Positions 6,685 through 12,373 of a stretch of 24,393 nt of DNA are shown here, in pieces. Under the pieces are notes generated by a model, which worked only from the letters and a program-made list of their open reading frames with translations, was not told the origin of the DNA and made no database searches. Origin of the DNA: a virus. Position 1 is the first letter of the stretch; the number at the start of each line of letters is the position of its first letter. The position numbers were made by a program, and so were the translations under genes. The stretch is taken from positions 1-24,393 of IMG/VR virus record IMGVR_UViG_3300043410_001344. One strand, written 5' to 3'.

Positions 6685-6954
6685 ATGAGTCTCGATCCAA
6701 CATTAGCAGACATGAGTGCCTTCCTGCGCCAGAAGACTTCTGGTCTTATAGACTGGAGGGATTGCACTGCCCATTATGAAATGAATATTGCCATACATTA
6801 CTTTGCCGGTGCGTACTATAATGGACAGTTCTCAAATCTCTACCAGGCACTGTGTGCTGTAGACTATAACCAGAAGGACATGGAACTGGAAGACGAGCCG
6901 GATGAGAATGTACACTTGATGTACGATCTACTGGTAAAAGAATATGTGAAATGA
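6685..6954 (+). CDS. Hypothetical protein
   Basis: This 89-residue acidic protein has several aromatic residues (HYEMNIAIHYFAGAYYNGQF), and its C-terminal part is rich in Asp/Glu (MELEDEPDENVH). It has no recognised family, signal or membrane segment. It starts four bases after the previous stop (TAATCCCATG), so it is probably translated by coupling, which may be why it lacks the CA leader. Its negative charge fits the general pattern of this module. Confidence 0.7.
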   Translation: MSLDPTLADMSAFLRQKTSGLIDWRDCTAHYEMNIAIHYFAGAYYNGQFSNLYQALCAVDYNQKDMELEDEPDENVHLMYDLLVKEYVK

Positions 6955-7001
6955 GTTTACTTTCCGCGCTGCACATCACACATTAACCAGACCACACACA
7001 C

Positions 7002-7238
7002 ATGAAATGTATAATTAAAGAAGACAGTATGGGTTCACTTCACATATGGAAGGGCCATGTCACTCCTACTGGGCATAAGTACACCTGGAAGGCAGAAGGC
7101 AAATGGGCAGACTTATATGTGCAGGACAGTGAATCACGCGCCTACATACTGGAGTACCTAAAACCGGCTAAACGCAGAGAACTGGAAAAGGGTTATGCAG
7201 TTACTGCGGAAATCCCTTCCGAATATTTTCCCGAATAA
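7002..7238 (+). CDS. Hypothetical protein
   Basis: This 78-residue protein has a beta-rich start (MGSLHIWKGHVTPTGHKYTW) and a charged helix near the end (YLKPAKRRELEKGYAV). No family is recognised. A clear CA leader (CCACACACACATG) precedes it, and no SD. It is separated from the previous gene by about 47 bases and followed by another CA-leader gene after nine bases. Confidence 0.68.
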   Translation: MKCIIKEDSMGSLHIWKGHVTPTGHKYTWKAEGKWADLYVQDSESRAYILEYLKPAKRRELEKGYAVTAEIPSEYFPE

Positions 7239-7247
7239 CACACACCC

Positions 7248-7547
7248 ATGTTCATTAAATCCAAGTCTGAATTAATCGAGCAACTGAAGTACGGGCAATT
7301 CGCTTTTCCCGGCGGCTACCCAAGGTATTTTGTGGCAAAGGACTGTAGCTGCGTCTGCTACAAGTGCCTAGTGCCTAAAGGCCGGTGCGATCAAGAAAGT
7401 GATATCGAATCACGCGCCATAGACGCAATCGACAATCCAGGTTCAGACAAAGCCTGGGAAATCTTTTATGTAGACGTGAACTGGGAAAACAATTCCCTTA
7501 CCTGTGACGAGTGTAACGAGAAAATCGAATCCGCTTACTCTGAATAA
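7248..7547 (+). CDS. Small Cys-rich, zinc-ribbon-like phage protein
   Basis: This 99-residue protein has two Cys clusters: CSCVCYKC in the middle (about residues 33-40) and CDECNEKIESAY at the end. Between them is the segment FYVDVNWENNSLTC. The pattern of PRYFVAKD, VDVNWE and C-x-x-C-NEKIESAY recalls a small zinc-binding phage protein common in diverse phages; its function is unknown to me. Four Cys could bind one Zn ion. It has a CA leader (ACACACCCATG). Confidence 0.75.
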   Translation: MFIKSKSELIEQLKYGQFAFPGGYPRYFVAKDCSCVCYKCLVPKGRCDQESDIESRAIDAIDNPGSDKAWEIFYVDVNWENNSLTCDECNEKIESAYSE

Positions 7548-7565
7548 TTTCCCCCACACACACAT

Positions 7566-7844
7566 ATGAGCAAACAAAAGAAAGAACCCAAGGTATACAC
7601 GATTTCTGAAACCATTCATGTCTGCTACCAGGTAGTTGCCATGTCTGAAGAGGAAGCCCGTGAAGCATACCAAAACTTGGATAACGAGAAATGGTTTGAA
7701 CTCGCAGGAGAAGCTGCATCAAACAATTATAATGACGAGGAAATCGTTAATGAGGAAGATTACGATCACGAGTCTGAAGCCGGTGATTTTCCTATCACTG
7801 AAAAGGCCCAGAAGTTCATTAACGAAAATCTTCCAGAAGAGTAA
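7566..7844 (+). CDS. Highly acidic hypothetical protein
   Basis: This 92-residue protein has a basic first eight residues and then an overwhelmingly acidic remainder (SEEEAREAYQNLDNEKWFEL, then DEEIVNEEDYDHESEAGD). No family is recognised. Size and charge are compatible with a DNA-mimic protein of the anti-restriction/anti-repressor sort, but that is only a hypothesis. The leader is CCCCCACACACACAT immediately before the ATG. The stop is three bases before the next start. Confidence 0.7.
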   Translation: MSKQKKEPKVYTISETIHVCYQVVAMSEEEAREAYQNLDNEKWFELAGEAASNNYNDEEIVNEEDYDHESEAGDFPITEKAQKFINENLPEE

Positions 7845-7847
7845 TCC

Positions 7848-8069
7848 ATGCGTACATTAAAAGACATAGGTTATGGTTTAGCCGGTCAACTGCACACATT
7901 TACCATACCCAAAGGTATGTGGGTAGTCCGCGCCTATAACTTGGAACTTAAAAACGGGAAACCCCGTTACTGGCTGAAGCAGATTCCCACACAGTACAGG
8001 AAGGACAGAAACTTCCTTTCACTGTATCATGGGTACGGGATTTTACTGGAGCATGACGAGGTAGGGTAA
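7848..8069 (+). CDS. Hypothetical protein, related to the N-terminus of 9225-9887
   Basis: This 73-residue beta-rich protein has the segments HTFTIPKGMWVVRAYN and DRNFLSLYHGYGILLEHDE. The same order of elements (IPKG, VR, a W-L-P stretch, D-x-x-FL, YGI, then acidic residues) is found in the first 85 residues of the 220-residue protein at 9225-9887, so the two are probably paralogous domains. It is the last gene of its operon: a strong terminator follows 18 bases after the stop. Its start lies three bases after the previous stop. Confidence 0.72.
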   Translation: MRTLKDIGYGLAGQLHTFTIPKGMWVVRAYNLELKNGKPRYWLKQIPTQYRKDRNFLSLYHGYGILLEHDEVG

Positions 8070-8087
8070 CCTACACTGCCAAGGTAC

Positions 8088-8112
8088 AAGGGCCGGTTGA
8101 CGGCCCTTTTTT
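8088..8112 (+). terminator. Rho-independent terminator
   Basis: There is a perfect 8-bp stem AAGGGCCG/CGGCCCTT with loop GTTGA, followed by a T run. It ends the operon 5495-8069. The downstream words TTTTTTGTGCCTA recur after the next two terminators. Confidence 0.92.
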
Positions 8113-8417
8113 GTGCCTAGGTAGGTAGGTAGGTAGGCACACACATACGCACATACGCACACATACAGGAGCTGCATCACGCGCCACATAAAGCTGCCAA
8201 GCACGGCCTAGTTGCGATCTACTGCCAGGCTTCAGTCACTGGACTCTGCACCTGGCAATCGACGCACACCGGCACAGGCAAGCCCTGGCAAGTGTATCCA
8301 GGAAACACATACACAGGCCCGTAACGATCTGCACACCGGCCCAGTGCGTACCTGGATATTTTCCCTTTACTATGTGATGCGCCTACCTACCTTCATTCAT
8401 GCACACCCACACATCAC
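8113..8417. other. Inter-operon spacer without a supported gene
   Basis: After the terminator come a GTAG tetranucleotide run and CACATACGCA repeats (8117-8166), one CACGCGCC octamer (8178-8185) and a mixed sequence rich in CCTGG, CACACCGGC and ACGATCT words that resemble those in the other spacers of the module. No tRNA-like T-arm or convincing start codon was found. A promoter for the gene at 8418 must lie here, but I cannot point to it. Confidence 0.6.
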
Positions 8418-8711
8418 ATGAAACCAGAACAAAGGATTAAGGCACTGGCTGCCTTCATTAACAGGGAAGACAAGAAACAGGGAAGGCCCAAGGGTTTCCC
8501 ACTGCGTACACCGGCCTCCCTAGAGGCAAAGGTAACCAGTTATGGACTGGTAACTGCGTATGTGGACAATCACTGCCCAAGGGAAGATTTCGCAGTGCTG
8601 ACTATGGACGAGGCAACTACCTCCAAACTTCTGCCCGGTGACCGTGACTATGGACGCAGTGACTGCGTCACAGTTGACGGGGAAACTTTTTTAGTTGTTT
8701 ACCTGGGTTAA
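8418..8711 (+). CDS. Hypothetical protein
   Basis: This 97-residue protein has a Lys/Arg-rich N-terminus (NREDKKQGRPKGFPLR) and a neutral C-terminal half ending in VDGETFLVVYLG. No recognised domain or membrane segment is visible. It is the first gene after the spacer and terminator, with the leader CACCCACACATCAC and no SD. The next gene starts 46 bases downstream, with a CACGCGCC octamer between them. Confidence 0.68.
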   Translation: MKPEQRIKALAAFINREDKKQGRPKGFPLRTPASLEAKVTSYGLVTAYVDNHCPREDFAVLTMDEATTSKLLPGDRDYGRSDCVTVDGETFLVVYLG

Positions 8712-8757
8712 GCCTGGGTAGAAACTTCACGCGCCAAACACTTTCCCACCCACACAC

Positions 8758-9204
8758 ATGAAAAAGAAACCCGCAAAAAAAATGAAGGTAGGCCAGTCAC
8801 TGACTGATAAGCAGTTGCTGCGTCTGGCCGGTCCTATCGAAACCAAACTGCCAAAGCTGCCAGAAAACCCCAAACAAGTACGGGCCGAAAATATTGCCCG
8901 TCACTTGACGAAATACCTGGAGCATAACGCTGCAGACCATGACTTGCGTCTGGCCTTCCTTAACTCCACCCGTGACGAAAATTCCTGCCCGCAAGGTCTG
9001 CTTAACTATGCTTATAGTCTGGTACAGTTGGCCCAGGTAGTCCTGGAGAATGCACAGTATGCTTCCGCATGGGAAGACCGGCAGAACCAGATTTATAAAG
9101 GTACGGAAGACGAGACTCTGTCCATGTTGCCTTTCATTATGGACTTTGATAAGGCACTCCAGAAGGCCCGTGACGAGGTAGCCGGTTCCGTACCCCTTGA
9201 ATAA
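8758..9204 (+). CDS. Hypothetical helical protein
   Basis: This 148-residue protein has a very basic start (KKKPAKKMK) and a helical body (NYAYSLVQLAQVVLENAQYA). The region near 40-75 (NIARHLTKYLEHNAADHDLR) also looks helical. No family is recognised. The leader CCCACCCACACAC abuts the ATG. It is followed after 20 bases by the larger protein at 9225, so the two are probably co-expressed. Confidence 0.7.
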   Translation: MKKKPAKKMKVGQSLTDKQLLRLAGPIETKLPKLPENPKQVRAENIARHLTKYLEHNAADHDLRLAFLNSTRDENSCPQGLLNYAYSLVQLAQVVLENAQYASAWEDRQNQIYKGTEDETLSMLPFIMDFDKALQKARDEVAGSVPLE

Positions 9205-9224
9205 TTTCCCACACCCACACACAC

Positions 9225-9887
9225 ATGACTAAATCACGCGCCAAAAAATCAGAACAAAAGTTCAAACTGACTGCCCGGCATATCACTTATGTCCTGCCCA
9301 ACGGGACAGAGTACGGAATCCCCAAAGGACTTCGCTGCGTCCGAGTGCCTGGAGAGTGCAAACAAGACGGTTCTATGATCAAGAACCCTTGGGCCTTACA
9401 TGACACACCGGCACACTTGGAGGAAGACAGTGACTTTTTGAGGTATGCCCGTACCTACGGGATTATTATTAAGGAAGAGTTTCTGACTGATAAGCTGCCA
9501 GACCGTAAGGTATGGCACTCCCAGTTCAAGGCACGCGCCACTAGTGAGGTACTGCCTGGCAAGAATGTAACCCCAGAAGTAGTCCTGGCATGGGCCAGTT
9601 CATGCGTCTCCAGTGACTACTGGGAACAGTACTCGCCGGACCGGCTGCTGAAAATCTTTAACGAGGTATATCAAGGGGAGTTTGATAATGCCCATGAGTT
9701 CGCTTGGGACTACCTGGAGAACTGCGACGGGAAAGCATACACCGCACTAGAGGAGAATAACCTACTGGCCTACTTCGATATTGCGGGCTACTGGTCACGC
9801 TGCCTTCGATATGACTACCATGAAGTGAAGCATGAAGACCCTTCCACAAAGGTAATCCGCTGCTTCTATGTACGCGCCAACTGGTAA
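9225..9887 (+). CDS. Two-domain protein, C-terminus possibly ArdA-like
   Basis: This is a 220-residue protein. Residues 1-90 resemble the small protein at 7848-8069 (IPKG ... FL ... YGI). The C-terminal half is acidic with the order EFAWDYLENCDGKAY, LLAYFDIAGYWSRCLRYDYH and a terminal FYVRANW. This recalls the end of ArdA anti-restriction proteins (EFA..., YFDYEA-x-GRDL, a final F-x-N/W). ArdA mimics DNA and blocks type I restriction enzymes. The match is from memory and weak, and the usual N-terminal ArdA repeats are not evident. The CA leader is very clear, and a terminator follows 50 bases after the stop. Confidence 0.62.
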   Translation: MTKSRAKKSEQKFKLTARHITYVLPNGTEYGIPKGLRCVRVPGECKQDGSMIKNPWALHDTPAHLEEDSDFLRYARTYGIIIKEEFLTDKLPDRKVWHSQFKARATSEVLPGKNVTPEVVLAWASSCVSSDYWEQYSPDRLLKIFNEVYQGEFDNAHEFAWDYLENCDGKAYTALEENNLLAYFDIAGYWSRCLRYDYHEVKHEDPSTKVIRCFYVRANW

Positions 9888-9937
9888 GGCCCAGTGTGTC
9901 CTGTCCTGCTTTTGATTCTGGTACTCCTGTACTTCGC

Positions 9938-9963
9938 AAAGGGCCGTTAATGGCCCTTTTTTT
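9938..9963 (+). terminator. Rho-independent terminator
   Basis: The stem AAAGGGCC/GGCCCTTT has loop GTTAAT and is followed by Ts and the words TTTTTTTGTGCCTA. It ends the operon 8418-9887. Stem and downstream words closely resemble the terminator at 8088-8112, so the two probably share an origin. Confidence 0.92.
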
Positions 9964-10107
9964 GTGCCTAGTGCCTAGCCGGTCCGGCTACTGGGCCTAG
10001 CTGCTTTTGACTGGTAGGGCCGTTATGATCTCGGCCTAACTGCCTGGGTGTGCTGTACAGACTTCGCGCCAAGTCACACACCCAGGAGTAAATAGGTAAG
10101 AAAACCC

Positions 10108-10258
10108 GAAAATTGCATTAGAGGTGCCTGGCTTGCCCGTAGAGACGGGTTTACTTTTGCCCATGTCCTACCCTTGGCTGCGCCATGCAAGGGCTTCCTA
10201 GGCCATTTTTTTAGTGTGACTAAACCGTTGATTATCAACTACTTATGAAACTGTTAAA
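10108..10258. repeat. Left arm of a large imperfect inverted repeat
   Basis: The left arm matches the reverse complement of the right arm in ordered blocks: CCGTAGAGACGGG (10137-10149 with 10586-10598), ATGTCCTAC (10163-10171 with 10565-10573), AGGGCTTCCTAGG (10190-10202 with 10534-10546), then TATCA/ACTTAYGAAAC further in. Weaker similarity extends outward to about 10108. The arm holds the hairpin CCCGT-AGAG-ACGGG followed by TTTACTTTT, a second CCCTTG/CAAGGG hairpin with a T7 run (10204-10212 area) and the palindrome GTTGATTATCAAC (10227-10239). No gene is supported here. Confidence 0.75.
10136..10157 (+). terminator. Terminator-like hairpin in the left arm
   Basis: CCCGT-AGAG-ACGGG forms a 5-bp stem followed by TTTACTTTT. 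The mirror copy in the right arm (10580-10598) has a run of seven Ts on the minus strand, so both point inward and would keep transcription out of the central repeats. Confidence 0.5.
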
Positions 10259-10278
10259 TAAGTGTAAAAAACTGCCTT

Positions 10279-10400
10279 TAACATGATAACATTACTCATG
10301 ATTACAGGTTAAGCCTGGCTTAACATGACTAGATTACCCAGGATTACAGGTTAAGCCCGATCTAATCATGACTAGATTACCCTGGATTAACAGTTTAAAG
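10279..10400. repeat. Three direct repeats of about 43 bp (iteron-like)
   Basis: The units are at 10279-10320, 10321-10363 and 10364-10400 (partial). They share AACATGACTAGATTACCC, then GGATTACAGGTTAAGCC. At the first junction lies a perfect 17-bp palindrome, GTTAAGCC-T-GGCTTAAC (10308-10324). The array is AT-rich and sits in the middle of the large inverted repeat. Beside it is AGTTTA/TAAACT (10391-10410 area). The layout fits initiator binding sites; no function is proven. Confidence 0.8.
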
Positions 10401-10464
10401 TATTATAAACTATTTTCGATTTCGCCCAGACTTGGCGCACCCCATGCTTGCACTGCCAACTTTA

Positions 10465-10627
10465 TAATATCGTTTCGTAAGTCACTGATAAACAGGCACT
10501 TATGAATAGTAAAAAAAGTATGGCCTGGCTTGCCCTAGGAAGCCCTAACAGACCTTTGCCCATAGTAGGACATAGGCAAAAAAAGCCCGTCTCTACGGCC
10601 CTGCTAGGCCCATTTACTGCGAAATTG
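10465..10627. repeat. Right arm of the large imperfect inverted repeat
   Basis: This is the partner of 10108-10258. It contains CCCGTCTCTACGG (10586-10598), GTAGGACAT (10565-10573), CCTAGGAAGCCCT (10534-10546) and two A runs (10511-10517 and 10578-10584) that read as T runs on the minus strand. An extra segment of about 14 bp (around 10520-10533) interrupts the match. ORFs of 68-84 codons that cross this arm look like chance. Confidence 0.75.
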
Positions 10628-10718
10628 ACTGTTTTACCCCTTCTAACTCGATTTTCTTGCACAGTCCGGCCTCGCGCCCACACTAGTGACTGCCATGAAA
10701 CACACTGAATACACACCC

Positions 10719-10811
10719 ATGGGCCAGGTCCTCCTTGGCTTCCTCGTCATGTCTATGATCTCGAGCTGCATCGTCGCAGTCCCCCTCGTCACTATCTACC
10801 TCCTAAAGTGA
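10719..10811 (+). CDS. Tiny membrane protein
   Basis: This 30-residue peptide is almost entirely a hydrophobic helix (GQVLLGFLVMSMISSCIVAV, then PLVTIYLLK), so a single membrane span is likely. The ATG at 10719 has the module's ACACACCC leader; an in-frame ATG at 10695 would add eight polar residues. Its stop overlaps the next start (TGATG). It could be a small membrane-acting early peptide or holin-like; nothing more can be said. Confidence 0.55.
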   Translation: MGQVLLGFLVMSMISSCIVAVPLVTIYLLK

Positions 10812-11059
10812 TGCGCCCAGTCTTCCCCACAGACCACCGGCGGGCTTACGCAGAGTTTGCGGAAGTGCAGGAGTGCCAAGTCATGAACAATGGGACAGAG
10901 TTCTCTGTCTTTTGCCCAGAGACTGGAAAAGGTTACTTTTGGAACTTTGTACACCCATGGGAGGAAACCAAAGCTGCTTTCCCCGAATCCTTCCATGAAT
11001 GGGAATCCTACCTCTTCACCTGTTCAAAAGGTGTACAATGGGTAATCCATCCACTCTGA
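10811..11059 (+). CDS. Hypothetical protein
   Basis: This 82-residue protein is rich in aromatic residues (ETGKGYFWNFVHPWEETKAA, FHEWESYLF). It is slightly acidic with three Cys, and no family is recognised. The ATG is coupled to the stop of the tiny membrane-protein gene. A GTG three bases earlier is possible but less likely. A CACGCGCC octamer follows within three bases of the stop. Confidence 0.68.
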   Translation: MRPVFPTDHRRAYAEFAEVQECQVMNNGTEFSVFCPETGKGYFWNFVHPWEETKAAFPESFHEWESYLFTCSKGVQWVIHPL

Positions 11060-11102
11060 TTCACGCGCCACACACACCCAGGAAAAGTAAACACCCACAC
11101 AC

Positions 11103-11297
11103 ATGAAGACATCCCAAGCATACCAAGTCGGACTGGAGCAGTGCTGCATCTACTTACCCACTGCTCTCGTCATGGAATCCCAAAAGGAAACATGGTTCTA
11201 CGGCCTCGTTTCCTCAATCGGCTTCTACCATGAAGCCGGTGATTTCGACCGCATGGAATCCGCAATCATGGACATCATGCGCTATCGCAAGATCTAA
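11103..11297 (+). CDS. Hypothetical protein
   Basis: This 64-residue protein has the segments YQVGLEQCCIYLPTALVMES and FYHEAGDFDRMESAIMDIMR; the latter looks like a helix. No family is recognised, and there is no clear membrane span. The leader AAACACCCACACAC abuts the ATG. The next gene, also with a CA leader, starts 20 bases after its stop. Confidence 0.65.
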   Translation: MKTSQAYQVGLEQCCIYLPTALVMESQKETWFYGLVSSIGFYHEAGDFDRMESAIMDIMRYRKI

Positions 11298-11317
11298 AAC
11301 TTCCCACCCACACACAC

Positions 11318-11677
11318 ATGAAACTAGACCCAATCCAGACCGCACTGGTCAATCTGCACACCGGCCCACTGAAGCAGAAAGACCTGGTTCTGCTATGCAC
11401 TGCCATGAGCCATGCTGCAAAGCAACTGCACACAATGGCCCGTGAACAGGAGAACCAAAGAATGGCAGACTGCATGAGTGCAGGAGCATTAGCCCTGCTA
11501 TCACTCGCAGACGAGATTCAAGCCGGTGGAGAAACCCAGAGTTCCGCAGAGTACCTCTCTCGCGCAATCTCATTCGCTGCCTCCTATACGATTGCCACAC
11601 ACCCAAGCAAAAAGGAAGAGGAAGACGACGACGACTTGGGTGCATGGCCACCGGCTAATGCCACTCGCCTAAAGTAA
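11318..11677 (+). CDS. Helical protein with acidic tail
   Basis: This 119-residue protein is mostly helical (LVLLCTAMSHAAKQLHTMAR, CMSAGALALLSLADEIQA, EYLSRAISFAASYTIA) and ends in a short acidic tail with EEEDDDDLG. Acidic tails occur in DNA- or SSB-interacting proteins, but no family is recognised here. The leader CCCACCCACACACAC is among the best examples in the module. A terminator follows 23 bases after the stop. Confidence 0.7.
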   Translation: MKLDPIQTALVNLHTGPLKQKDLVLLCTAMSHAAKQLHTMAREQENQRMADCMSAGALALLSLADEIQAGGETQSSAEYLSRAISFAASYTIATHPSKKEEEDDDDLGAWPPANATRLK

Positions 11678-11700
11678 ACACTCCACACAGTAACACACAG

Positions 11701-11724
11701 GCCCAGGTCACACTGGGCTTTTTT
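11701..11724 (+). terminator. Rho-independent terminator
   Basis: The stem GCCCAG/CTGGGC has loop GTCACA and is followed by six Ts and GTGCCTA. It ends the operon 10719-11677. The downstream words match those at the terminators 8088-8112 and 9938-9963. Confidence 0.88.
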
Positions 11725-11930
11725 GTGCCTACTCACTAGCCGGTGCGTAGAGACATCACGCGCCAGTTATGATCTCAAACTCGTCATGCCAAGCTGCCTT
11801 TGTAATGAATAACTCATGACGGTCTGTATGTGCGAAGTCATTACAGTGCGTATGCGTGAAGTAACTACACACTGCCAGGTCTGACTGACTCGCGCCACAC
11901 CCAGAAGCCGGTGTGCGACGGTCTGGGACT

Positions 11931-12003
11931 TTATAATATTCCGTTATAATAAAATAATATCAGTCTATAATAATATTATAGGAGTATATAATAAAATAAT
12001 ATC
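11931..12003. repeat. AT-rich tract with direct and inverted repeats
   Basis: About 70 bp is nearly free of G/C. A 17-bp direct repeat TATAATAAAATAATATC occurs at 11945-11961 and 11987-12003. Between the copies is a perfect palindrome CTATAATA-A-TATTATAG (11965-11981). This looks like a DNA-unwinding element or a regulator-binding array. Confidence 0.8.
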
Positions 12004-12038
12004 GACCAGTTTGGGCGCGTCTGGCAGCTCGACCCGGC

Positions 12039-12072
12039 GGGGGGGATCGCCCAGGGGGAGGGGGGTGGGGGG
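12039..12072 (+). other. G-quadruplex-forming motif
   Basis: Runs of G7 (12039-12045), G5 (12054-12058), G6 (12060-12065) and G6 (12067-12072) are present on the plus strand, the last three separated by single bases. This meets the usual G4 pattern with ease. It lies about 35 bp after the AT-rich repeats. Confidence 0.75.
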
Positions 12073-12373
12073 TCTAGCGGGTTCACCCATATACCCTTTT
12101 TCTGCAATAAGCCTTACTTATGGGGTCTAGTGGAGTATCTTATGGAGTGATGGATGGATGATGAGGTAGGCTTATCTTGTGTATTAGGAAATCTAATAGG
12201 TCTTTGGAATATGGATGACTGACTTGACTGGGTATGGTGTCACCCCCTTAATAATCCCCCGTCTCCCCCCTCAGTCCCCCAGAGGGGGAAGGGGTTATTG
12301 TCGTAGAGAATCGAAGACATAACTCCTGGGAGACAGGTTGACGAAGTCCTAACTTAAGGTTAGATCGTTGAAT

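Larger units (their letters stand above)
5484..11317 (+). repeat. Dispersed CA-rich start-codon leader family
   Basis: Eleven genes of this module have a pyrimidine/CA leader directly abutting the ATG, in the style CCCACACACACATG. The starts are at 5495, 6273, 7002, 7248, 7566, 8418, 8758, 9225, 10719, 11103 and 11318. None has an SD. Only the tightly spaced genes at 6685, 7848 and 10811 lack the leader. Genes outside the module do not have it. The leader is probably an unstructured ribosome-entry signal or a binding site for a phage factor. Confidence 0.75.
11725..12373. other. Long non-coding region between small-gene and late modules
   Basis: No gene is supported. The region holds a CACGCGCC octamer (11757-11764), the word GTTATGATCTC (11766-11776, also at 10022-10032), an AT-rich tract (11931-12002), a G-quadruplex motif (12054-12072), a ATGGATGGATGATGAG low-complexity patch and a CCCCC-AGA-GGGGG hairpin (about 12276-12288). 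A weak promoter candidate is TTGACT at 12224-12229 with TTAATAAT about 18 bases on. It is the likely control region for the rightward late genes. Confidence 0.55.

Noticed and set aside
8114-8166. Short tandem repeats considered as a CRISPR array
   Set aside because: Units are 4-10 bp with no unique spacers and no cas genes.
8212-8421. 69-codon ORF in the inter-operon spacer
   Set aside because: Low-complexity composition, no leader, and it overlaps the leader of the next gene.
10462-10716. ORFs of 84 (minus) and 68 (plus) codons in the right arm
   Set aside because: They lack the module's leader or an SD, and their sequence is set by the inverted repeat.
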